DNA of 64,000 nt from Seriola aureovittata (Eukaryota; Chordata; Actinopteri; Carangiformes; Carangidae), in assembly GCF_021018895.1 (NCBI RefSeq), contig NC_079377.1, positions 16,105,501 through 16,169,500 on the forward strand, read 5' to 3'. The notes under the pieces are model-generated. The model was not told the origin of the DNA and searched no databases. It saw only the letters and a program-made list of their open reading frames with translations. Shown here one piece after another: positions 41,241-51,777 of this stretch. Positions within the stretch are counted from its first letter, which is position 1; each line of letters begins with the position of its first letter. The position numbers and the translations under genes were made by a program.

Positions 41241-42810
41241 ATGCACTTTCATCATCTCAAGCACCAGTCTACACACTACCACTTCAGAGGACCCCCCACC
41301 CCCCTCTCTCTCTCTCTCTCCCTCAGCACACCGCAAAACGCTGGTGTAATGTATAGTCAACCGCTTGTTCTGTTTTTAAAGATGAAGAAAAAAAAAAGAA
41401 AAAGAAAGAAATGATTTTTTTTTCTTTTAAATGACTTTCACCAACCTACAGAAAAAAAGGATTTCACAAGGAACAATATTTTTTTTCTGTGGGGATTTTT
41501 TTTTTCTTTTGTTTATTTTTTTTCTCTCCATTTTATCACCCTTGAAGAGGACACGGGATGATGGAGGGTTTATTTTGTATACCTGTCGGGTTGTGCGTCG
41601 GCCTCGGATATGTCCAATCAACCACACATTCAATACTGGAAGGGACTCTGTGGACTCACCATCTGGTTGTAAAGTAAAAACACTGATGTACAGTACATTT
41701 GCCAATGAACTTGTTTGCCTCAGAAATTGTTTTTTCTGTTTCAACTCTCTTTTAATAGATTCACAACAGTTGTGTGTCTTTATAATGTGACTTTTTTGTA
41801 TTTTTATGTGTGAGAAAAATACACAGGGGCCAAGACAGTTTGAATTTCAACTGGAAAATATATGAGATATATAATGTAGAAAATTGATCATAAAAGTACA
41901 ACAAATACGAGTAAAAGGGGCGGGGCTGGGTGGGTAAGGATGTATCATGTTTCATTCCTGCATTTTAACTTAAATTTTGTAATTTATTGTAGCTAGAAAT
42001 CATCTTCAAAAGTAAAAAAAAAAATCCTCTTCGATTCAACAAGCACACTGACGTGTACAAAACACTGCTCTGTTGATGAATATGATGTACTTCCATGTCT
42101 AGAGCTTCCTTTTAAGCAAGTGTGTTTTGCCATGTTTTTCAACTTTTTTGCTAGCACTGTATATTAATGCATTCCTAGGCTACTGTGAAGTCTGTTTCTT
42201 GTTGATGAGGAGCAGTCTCCCCCCTCTAGCTCCAACTCCCTTATGTGTTTTATATGTGGTTAAAAATTGTAGACTATTGTGATATTGCCAAACTTGTGCT
42301 AAATATTTATACATCTGTCTTTTTCATGTTCTTTTAGATCAACAAAAAAACATTTAAAAAAACAAAATTAAAATCCATTGAGAATGTAGGAGTATAGTAG
42401 TTCATTGTCATATTTCTGTTCAAACACACACTTGCGCTCACTGAGGGAAATTTTGTAACATATCAACTATAAATAATGTATTTATCTCTGAAATTTTGTA
42501 TATTGCTTTTCATTATGTATGTATTAATCGTCATGCCCTTAATATAGTGATGCAGCACAGATAATTCAGCCAAGAACTGTTGCCTTCATTTGTTTTCTTT
42601 TTGTATTTGATGAAATGCAATGTGCATATATTTCATGTGTATCCTCAAAAATTTGTGTTACTCCGTCAAGACTCTCTGTCCATTTTTTAAAGGGGAAGTC
42701 AAACTTCATTGTTTATTTTTATATTGATTTTAAATTATCTATACAGACCATTTTGGAGAAAACTTTGTTGGTTGTATTGTCAAATAAATTGTTTGTGACC
42801 CATATGATAG
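41241..42810 (+). other. ebf3: EBF3 3' untranslated region (end approximate)
   Basis: This AT-rich sequence lies directly after the EBF3 stop and has no further open frame in keeping with the protein. It contains a CT microsatellite near 41305, poly-A and poly-T runs, and several AU-rich pieces such as ATTTAT near 42305 and 42480. A canonical AATAAA at 42783-42788 is followed by T/GT-rich sequence around 42878-42905, which suggests cleavage near 42800-42830. An ATTAAA at 43032-43037 is an alternative. The end is inferred from the signal only. Confidence 0.6.
42783..42788 (+). terminator. Candidate EBF3 polyadenylation signal AATAAA
   Basis: A canonical AATAAA hexamer about 1.54 kb after the EBF3 stop, with GT/T-rich sequence roughly 90-120 bp downstream. 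There is no cDNA evidence here. Confidence 0.5.
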
Positions 42811-43649
42811 TTGTTAAGATCCAATAGAGACTAATGTGCATGAGGGACAACCTTGGAGATAAAAAAAACACTCCATCTGTGGTTGTATTTTTTTCTGTTT
42901 TGTAGAATGTATAGAAGTCATTTTTACTCACCACTTATGACTCTGCCACATAGCTTACATGTGTTTACAGGGAAGAAAATTTAAAAATGTCAACATTTGG
43001 AATGGAAACAGAAATGAATAAGTGATGTTTTATTAAAATTTTCAGTAAAAACACAATAGCTCCTCAACTGTGGACTTCTTCAGTTTTAAGTACAGTTTGG
43101 CTGGCAGACAAACTGACAATCAGGACAAAGAAAAAAAGACAGTAGAAACCTCTGAGGACAAACCTGTGATTCGTCTGTAAGTTGTAGTGTTTGCCATGAC
43201 TTTGCCATAGAGATAATTGTTTGAAACCTGTGGAAAAGTGTAACATCCATAAAAGATGAAAACAGCTCTTTACTCATATTATTTCAGCACAGCACTCTGA
43301 CATTGTTGCATATTCCTACTGGTCTTTGTATCAGCGTATCCTGCATCTGTGGTGCTTCAAAGGTTCATTATAGTCATTCATAAACAGTGCGAGCTTTTTA
43401 TTCAAAGCACCCCAAATGGGGCTCATTCAAATCCCTCATTTTATTGCATTAAGCCACCTAGTTAATAAAGAATCAATACATTGAAAGAGCAAGGTTATCC
43501 TTTGTCTATAAGGGCTGGTATCGTTTTGAACCTCTTATAGTTTGAGCGCTGAAAGGGGGGCCACTGTGAAATCTATACTCATCAAGTGGGTCAAACAGAA
43601 GGATAGAAGTGTTTGAGGGAAGAATAGTGGTTCTCCTTAAAAACAACTG

Positions 43650-44000
43650 AGCATCTTATCTGGCATCCTGAGCAGGTCACAAAATGTCAATTTCTCATCA
43701 AGGCAACATTGTCCGAAGCCACCCCTGCCTTTAATGCACAATTAAACGACGGCAGCCTGAGTGGCAATCAGCATATCACAGCTTATTATGTCAACCAGCA
43801 TGCACAGATCTCGCGGCACGGCCGATAGTCCAGGAGCTGCTGATAGCGCAAAGGACAGATACACTCAAAAGAGCGATTTAATTTTCAGCTGCGATCGCCC
43901 TGCGCTCCAAATCATTCCCTCGATAATCCAACGTGTCTGATAACAATAGCCACACATCTGCTTCCTGACATTGCATTATCTGTTTCAGATACACATACAC
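43650..44000. promoter_or_regulatory. Candidate conserved non-coding element downstream of EBF3
   Basis: A unique block, richer in CG dinucleotides than its surroundings (for example GATCTCGCGGCACGGCCGAT near 43808 and GCTGCGATCGCCCTGCGC near 43889). It also has CACAATTAAACG and TTTAATTTTC cores. It lies about 0.9 kb past the presumed EBF3 polyadenylation site. Confidence 0.35.
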
Positions 44001-45570
44001 AGGTTTGGATCTATCGCCTTGCTCGCTGCGCTCTCTGTTATTCCATGGCAAAATCTTGCACAAACTGTATGTTTATTTAGTCTTAACTGCCCTATTAATG
44101 AAACGAAGGAAACTGTCCGTCATCACAAAAACAACAACCGACAGAACATAAACAGACACTGTGAAAAATAATTCTGAGGGTAAAAGTAAGATTAAAAAAA
44201 AAAAAAAGAAAAGAAATAAAGACAAGTTTGCTCAGTTGTTGCAAGTTTTACGAGCTCCGGAGCCTGGCAGGAAGGCTGGAGGTACAGTATATTGTCTCAG
44301 CAAGTTTCACTGTACCCAGCAACCAGCCACTAGCTCTGCCACACCACTCAATCATCGTGAGAGCCTCTTTATTGGAGAACTCTAATGGCCACCCTCCACC
44401 ATGATCTTAATGTGTGCATTAAATATTTATAAATCCTGGGTCAATAATGCCCCATAACCAGAGCCTGACAGACCCCCACCATACCATGTGCTGCCTCCCT
44501 CTCAAACACAGGCAAAGGTCACGGGGTCACGCAATCAAAAGAGAGCGAGGCTCGCCACATCCATATGTTGCCACTCTTATCAAGACTTTCCTCGGGTACT
44601 GGTTATCTGTCAAAGGAAAGAAATATTGAAAGCAATATCGATCTTAACTAGCCTTGTGTTGCCGAGGGCCACGCTTCAAACATCTGCTCGCGCATTGTTA
44701 TATTTCAAAAAACCTCCTCTCAATAATATAAGCCTGAGTGTTAATATTGAACATCTCCTAGCCTGAGCATGAGTAATATCCACCTTATTAACAAGCATCA
44801 CCGGAGATTTAAAAAAAAAAAAGAAAAAAAAAAAAGTTGATATACATGTAATAAATATTTCTTCATTAGTGCCGTGTTAATTGTGCAGCCTGGCATCTAC
44901 ACGGGTGACTCAGTAGCTTTTACGTGACCATGTCCAGGCTGTGCTCCTGTGCTGTTCAGGTGAAAGATTGTGCTCCGGTGATAGCGCACACAAAAGAGCG
45001 GCCGGACAATGAGCCAGTCAATGGAGAGCTCCAGTTGAAAGAGCCACAATGGCCGTGCATGCTGGGAATTGGGCTGGATGATATAAAGGAATGAAACCTT
45101 CATTGAGGCCATGGAGGACAAGCATTCAGAAAAGAGGTTTTGTTTGCTCTTTATCAATCTGCCGTTTCCCATGAGAAAAAACAATTCAAACTGACCTTAA
45201 AAAGAGAATATTACCTTACGCATCCACTCCCTATGTAACTCTTATTGAAGGGCTTATACATTCACTTTTATTGGATGTTTATGTGATAATACGTTTGTGC
45301 CAACATGTGTACAGTATCGAGACAGGCCATAAACCTAAAAGGTGGACAGTCGTTTATCTTCTGCACTGGATGGGCAGTGCTGAGAAGTACTTTTTAAGGA
45401 TTTGCTCTTGGACAGACAGGATTTGTGTAACTGCTGAGTGATGTGTTTTGTGCAGAGGAAAGAAAAAGCAGCTGCAACTCTCCAGAAGTTTATACATGAG
45501 TAGGATACTGCTGCTGTGACTCATAAAAACTGCACTAGCAACTCGAGTTCATAACTTTTGAGATCACAAT

Positions 45571-45645
45571 GAATCAAAATAGGGAATCTGACCTTTTTTG
45601 AACAATTTCACATTTGAATCAAAACAGGGAATCTGACCCTTTTTT
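45571..45645. repeat. Short tandem duplication, 45-bp period
   Basis: GAATCAAAATAGGGAATCTG at 45571 recurs with one change at 45616 (AAAACAGGG), each followed by ACC and a T run. The second copy's T run is longer. Confidence 0.85.
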
Positions 45646-47159
45646 TTTTTTTTCAAATAGTCCCACATTAGCACAGTCTCCTGTCTGTGAATTGGTACAT
45701 CAGATAAGACACTGCTCCCCTGCTACTGTACACTGGGAGTCAGCTTTGCTAGGAAAACTCAAGATCCTTGCAAAGATTTCCACTTCACTCACTGCAGTCG
45801 TGAAGGATGAGCAAAGTATCCCAGTGCTTCAAAATCCATTAAACTTGTATTTGGGTGTCATTTGATACTTCATCAATGTTTCAGTGCATTTCAAACCCAC
45901 AAATGCAGGATTTACCCCTGGTAGAAATACAGTATTCACCATATTTTCCTTCTATGAACTTCACTTAGTCCAAAAATTACACTGTAAAGATTGCCTGGTC
46001 AGGGAGTGTTAGGCTACAGTGATAAAATAATATCACTTGAACTGTATTTTCTGCCACAGTCTCCACCACATAGAGCTCCTTTCATAGCACCCCTCTGTAG
46101 TGCTTTGTCCAGTAGTTCTGGATATGATATCATCTATTAATAATGTATTGGCAATGGATTACATAAAAAGGGAGCAGAAATAACATCCAATATTCATGCC
46201 CCCTGAGCTTGACTGTGTCCAATCCGTTTGGCCCATAAAACCTTAGCCCCATTTCCATATCCGCTGTGGGTCACGACAGGTCTGCCGCACAAAGGCTCAC
46301 AGAACAGCTCAACTCAGGAAAAGGGCAGTAAAAAATCGGGTGGATTTCTGAACCCTTATGAAACAGCCCCCCTTCGGAAAAAAAAAGTGAAAAAGCCCTT
46401 TTCCGATTTCAGCGCCTGTGAAAAACCTGGTACTGTATTTCCCTCTTTAATTGTGCCACTTGAGAAATTGACGTGCCTCTGAAACATGGCATGAATCTCA
46501 CAGTTATTGCAGTCCCCTTGGCAGGGAATGTTGATACAACATCTGCATGCTATAGAAAGTAATGGAAGTAGCAGAGGTGGCAGCTGCAACTCTACAGGAA
46601 GTGTGCCATTTTCAGGCAGTGCTGCTGTGAGAACCACTAACTGCCAGCCTGGTCTTGCAGGCAGCTCTGATTGCCAGGACACTATGACAAACACGCAGGG
46701 GCTGGGAGTGTTGCATCCTGGGGGATGACAGCTTCTGTTTGATTGTCAATAAGGCTCATTAGCAGAAAAAATGGAGAATGTGAAAAGAGATTAAATAGCT
46801 TGAGACAGGGTCCCCCTCATGTTTCATTACAGAGGATTTATCAGAGCCTTTATTTCATCAATTCCACCAAAAAGAAAAAAAAAAAAATCACTTATTGCCT
46901 CCCCACCCCCCTCAAAAAAAAAGTGAAGGCTGCAGCTAAATTCACATTTAAAAATGTCTACACATTCCATCAAAACCGAATCAACAAATGCTAATCAGGC
47001 CCTTTAAACATCATCCACACCTTACATAAACCTCTCTGCTCCTCCTCGGAGCGACTCTCATCTTAAGAACAGTGGCGGATGTTTCCCTCCATCTTAGGGA
47101 GGAACGGCCAACAAAGCAGCGTGTAAGGGCCTTTCCCTGAAGAGTCCTTGTCACGCCGC

Positions 47160-47770
47160 GCCAAACCTCTGTGATTATCGTTGTTTTTGCAGAGAGTGTC
47201 CATGCCTGCCAATACCGCTGTTCCATAAATGAATTTGGCCCCTCGTCAACGAATTACCTAACACGCAGAACTGTGTATGTGTCACATCCAATTCCAACTC
47301 ACCGGCTTTGCTGGTGTGTGTCAGCTGGAGGACTTAATCATCAATCGTCAATCATAATAAGCGAAGCACATTGATAGGGCTCCTTTTTTTTTTTTTCTCC
47401 TACACAGTTAAATAAAGTGTAAAGGGAGAAGTTAAGACTGACCTTGTTAAATTGGGACCACAATTTATATTCCTAATTTAGTGTATGGATTAATTAGTCT
47501 TGGCAAGTGTGTGTATCAGTTTCCATGTGGTAGAGCTTCGGAGTTATATCCACTTGATCAAATCATTGCTTGCTTTCATAAGGAAACTCTGGAATGATAT
47601 CTGTCAGTCTAATCTTGATGTTTTTGCTCAGACCAGGCTTTGCATATTTTTAGCTGCACACTTTTAATTAGTGCCTAATTGGAGAGTTTATAGAGAGGAC
47701 TCTTCCAACGTTAGTCGCTAATCAATAACCCCCATCTCTCATCATACAAAATTAATCACTATGACCTGTT
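47160..47770. promoter_or_regulatory. Candidate conserved non-coding element in the EBF3-MGMT spacer
   Basis: Two adjoining repeat-free blocks split by a poly-T run near 47385. They contain GACTTAATCATCAATCG, GGATTAATTAGTC, CTTTTAATTAGTGCCTAATT and GTCGCTAATCAAT. It is the densest set of homeodomain-like cores in the spacer. Confidence 0.35.
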
Positions 47771-50700
47771 ATCAGGCTTTAATACAACCATACACACACA
47801 TACACGCGCACACACGCAACATGCTAACTGGCAAAGCATGCATTTTGCACAAGGCTGAGGAATCTGGCTCATATTTTCCCTCTCCCTGATCCAATCCACT
47901 CCTCTCCCCCGTCATATAGATCGGAGTCTGCGGGGGCCAGAGGCGCTGACAGAGCCCAGATGCTCCCAGTCTGTCTGGGGGACTGGGGAGACTGGTGCCA
48001 TGGGGTCCTGGAGCCTCTGAAGTGCCGCCCCTCCGTCAACATGACCAAGGCTAGACCTGCACTTTCTCCAGGCTGAGACACTCTCCTTACCACGCTGACA
48101 ACCACGCTACATAGTCACAGATTGATACATGCAGGGATACACGCTCACAGGCACCCGCTCCCACGTAATGTATGGCCGTTCATCAGCCGTTCCTAATTAG
48201 AGACCCCCAGACCAGCACTTGAGTTCATAAGGTTACAATGACACACTGATACAAGGTTGCTAAAGCACACACACTCACATGCTGATACCTCTCAGGGTTT
48301 TCTTTTACTTTCTCATTTAATCCTGCTCTGTCTCATCGCCACTGTCCTAAACTTGTTCATGTGGAGGAGGGGGGGGGGGGTCTCTTTGTTCTAAAGAAAC
48401 AAAACAAAAATGAGGCACCATACGAACCCTCCATCCTCCCGCTCTTTCTCTCAAAACACAAAGATCATTACAAGAGCATCAAAGTATGCCATGATTGAAA
48501 TGATATTTCTCTTTGTAGTTGTGGCGTAGCGTGGAGTGTGCTGGTATTAGATGCTGCTGTGGCAGCTGTCGCGGCTGGCTGCGTGGTGCCTCGGTGTCAG
48601 GGCCTCTGAGGCCAGGCTGTCCCGGCAGAGAGACAGAGGGGGAGGAAACCTGATAGTGCAGCCAAGCCCCACTCTAATGTCTGTCTATCCAGCTATCTAT
48701 CCCTGTGTCTATCTGTCTGACGGACTGTTGGACGCTGCCTATCTGCATGCCGGATACTCCTTTGCCTTCCCAGCAGCCGTGCACTGCTTGCAGCTGAGTT
48801 AATATGCTCCAAAAAGTTTCACTCAGATTTTTTTTTTTTTTTTTTTGGAAGTGTACAAACTTTTTTTTAGGAAGAATAAAAGCAGCTATTTATGAATCAC
48901 TGATGTGGCTGCAGGATTAACTTCTGCAGGGTCCCCACTAAGCTTGTGACTTGTACCAAGGGGTGCAGGTTATGATAACAGTAGAATTATGAGCCGGCAT
49001 GTATGAAGAGCAAGAGATTGAAGCTCAGAGAGTGTTTGTATTTGATGTGGGGGCAGAAAATTGTTCTATAATGAGGAGGGGTGCCAGGATATGAGATGGG
49101 AAGTGGGGAGCTGGAGACAGGATATAACTTATGAGAAGGAAACTAATGTTAGGAAATGCAGAGGTTGTTGTTGTGGCTGTATAAGCTAAAATGTATCTTA
49201 CTACTCTCCTCTATGATTAATACAGCCAAGCCAGGTCAAAACCGTGCACTAACGCTACGGATGCCACCAACCACATCCTCGCGCTTTCTGGGGCTCAAAT
49301 GAGTGTGTATCATACGTGTGAGAAAGTGTGTGTGTGTGTGTGTGTTTGAGGGGGTTAATAAATGTTGAATCAAACGCCGCACGAGACACTCACACTCCTT
49401 AAGGGTTGCCCATTAGCGGTGTGTGGGTGCATGGGGAGTTTATCAGTGTCTGGGTGATTTATGAAGTCAGACTCAATATCATCCACTTCACCCACACACA
49501 TATGGACATACACATGTGCACACACCAACACGCATGGCCACATGCTCACATACACACACACACACGCACGCGCAGAAGGGAACACGCACGCGCACCGGTG
49601 TACTCGTGTACTCCCTCTCCCTGAAATGGAGGCAGATATTAGGCCAAAATTAAAGGTTTCACAGAGATTAACAGTGCGGATGATGAGATCGCCTCAGCCT
49701 CTTTTAATCTAATTCCTTTTTATCTCAGAGCCAGCATGGTACGGAAGTAGTACACATGGTAAAATTACAACCACAAAATAATACAGACATAATAATAACA
49801 CTGCGACTAATACTGATAAATACTACAATACTATCAAAATGTAAGAATGGAGAAAATAAAAGGTGTAAATTATTTCAAAGAGTTTCTGAGGGTACCTAGA
49901 CAATTACATGGTCAATTACTGGCAGCATCTCTGAGGCTTTGATGCTGAACTTTTTTTTTTTTTTTTTTTTTACATCATCTGCAGAACTCTACAGATATCA
50001 GTGTCTCTGGTTGCTAAATTCATAGCATTCCATAGAATTTACTTAGCCACAAGCAAAAAAGGAGGGTGCTTACAGTGCACTTCAGAGTGCGCCTGGCTTA
50101 AATGGGACCCCTTGTGGCTGTGTCACAGCTCCCTTCGTTAGGGGGCTGACTGTAGCCTGTAGTCACCACAGGCATCATTAGCCCTCTGTGAAACCACAGA
50201 CTGAGTCTCATTCTTCATCTGCCTGTCTGCTGCCTCAACATCTACGCTGCGATGGTGCTCCAATGGCAGAGTAAGTGAGTCCAGCAGCACGGCAAGACAG
50301 CCGCACGGAGCTGATCGGATAAGAAATTCAAAAATGCAGCAAAGTTCAAATGTATTCAGCGAGTGGGCCACTTGAATTGGTTTTGTAAAGGTTAGAGCTG
50401 AGGTTATTTTTGGAGGGTGGATTATTAGGCTACCTGGGCCGAACAGAGGAGGAATAACTATGGCCAAGTAAGGGTCACTCTGGAGCTGCAGTAGACAGTG
50501 AGGAGAATTGAGGATTTAGGGGGGGAAAAAAGACTAAACTGTCATTTTTACACCAGATCTTTGTGAGGGAATGTAGAAAATAAAAGTACAGGACATATTC
50601 AATTAAAGCAACTGATTTTTTATAAACACACACCACCACTGCTGCCCTCTCCATATGGTCTCTTTAAGAACGAATGATTTATCCCAAAGGGATTGGAAGG

Positions 50701-50993
50701 AGGTTGTGATGAAAATAAAATAACATAATAAACATTTAAGTTACAGATTAAATGTGCAAGATGAATTCAAGGTTGAAATGTTGATTTCTGTTTCCCGTTC
50801 TGTACTGCCCTCTAATGGAAAACACCTCTCAGAAATAAAAGAAGGAGCTCTGACATACAGAGCTGCAGCGGGTAGAGAAGACATACAGCATAATTAATTA
50901 TGAGCTGAACTGAGTGAACGCTACATGAAATCAATTTTTAAATTAAATACAATTAAAATGATGAAAAGGCAGGGTTTGTCATTTTGAGACGTA

Positions 50994-50999
50994 TTTATT
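50994..50999 (-). terminator. Candidate MGMT polyadenylation signal AATAAA
   Basis: TTTATT on the plus strand reads as AATAAA on the minus strand, about 650 bp past the MGMT stop. Confidence 0.45.
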
Positions 51000-51243
51000 T
51001 AAACATGTCTAATGTAACATAAGTACAGTATATAATGCATAAGGCATCTCTTCTCTAGGTGGATTATAAGGCGAGAGCAAACAATGAGATCTAAATGAAG
51101 ACAAAACAAATGCTTCACTACAAAGCTTTGTAGCAGTAAAATTCAGAGCCTTTATCACTGGATGTTGAACAAAGCATTCACTTGGCAGGAAATTAAAAAA
51201 ACAACGAGAGGTACAAAGACTAATTCTGCTTAGGAAAAAAAAA

Positions 51244-51263
51244 AACAACAACAACAACAACAA
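51244..51263. repeat. (AAC)n trinucleotide repeat
   Basis: About six AAC/ACA units after a poly-A run, inside the presumed MGMT 3' UTR. Confidence 0.9.
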
Positions 51264-51574
51264 TGCAAGAGACATATTTTTAAGGGAATAATAATTCTTT
51301 AGAAAAACCATTCCAGCACTATCTGGCAAACGCAACGGAGACCCACGGGAGCATATGTTTGTAATTCCTACTGTTCTCTGTTTAAGTTATTTTTGTACAT
51401 TCTAATTCTGCAACAACTCTGTATCACATTAACTATGCAGCATCTCTATTCTTAGATTTAAAAAAGGAGTATAAACTGAATATTTACAAGTAGCTCCAGT
51501 TGTTCCACAGTGTGTGCCAAGCACGCTAAACTTTATGGCCCTGTTTTGTGTTCTTTAAAAAAAAAAAATCCTGG

Positions 51575-51576
<2 letters not shown>

Positions 51577-51615
<39 letters not shown>
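51577..51615. repeat. (TG)n microsatellite in MGMT 3' UTR ((CA)n on the transcript strand)
   Basis: About 19 TG units on the plus strand, starting 33 bp after the MGMT stop in transcript direction. Confidence 0.95.
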
Positions 51616-51618
<3 letters not shown>

Positions 51619-51648
51619 GAGCGAAGGACAGTTGGCCTCTGTCATGCT

Positions 51649-51777
51649 TTAGCCTTCCCCTCTCTGCCTCTCATGGGTGAGCAGCCATTGTTTGAGATGG
51701 TCGCCCTTGCCGCTCATGTACGGCCCGCTCTGTCCACTGCTCGAAATGACTCGGTGGCAGGGAATGAGGAGAGGAAC
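51649..51777 (-). CDS. mgmt: MGMT terminal coding exon: PCHRV active site
   Basis: The exon is 129 nt including TAA (51649-51651 on the plus strand). It encodes [20 protein letters not shown], then [20 protein letters not shown] and EG. PCHRV holds the alkyl-acceptor cysteine. The Glu of WLLTHE completes the Cys-His-Glu set. The acceptor on the minus strand is GCGTGCCAG, phase 0, fitting the previous donor exactly. The segment between PCHRV and the WLL helix is two residues longer than the human one as I recall it, and the tail after WLLTHE is only seven residues (RQRGEG plus the preceding residue). Confidence 0.95.
   Translation of the reverse strand, partial: VPLLIPCHRVISSSGQSGPYMSGKGDHLKQWLLTHERQRGEG

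Larger units (their letters stand above)
42811..50974. other. Intergenic spacer between convergent EBF3 and MGMT
   Basis: Eight kb without a recognised gene on either strand. It contains repeat-free blocks likely to be conserved (about 43650-44000 and 47160-47770), a short 45-bp tandem duplication at 45571-45645, poly-A/T runs at 44811-44835, 48830-48846 and 49950-49970, and CA/TG repeats near 47792-47818, 49328-49346 and 49552-49566. Confidence 0.75.
50975..51648 (-). other. mgmt: MGMT 3' untranslated region (end approximate)
   Basis: This follows the MGMT stop on the minus strand. After about 33 bp it enters a CA repeat (51577-51615 on the plus strand) and later an AAC repeat region on the plus strand near 51244. 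The first canonical AATAAA on the minus strand is at 50994-50999. The end is therefore inferred near 50975-50985, giving a 3' UTR of about 0.65 kb. Confidence 0.5.
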
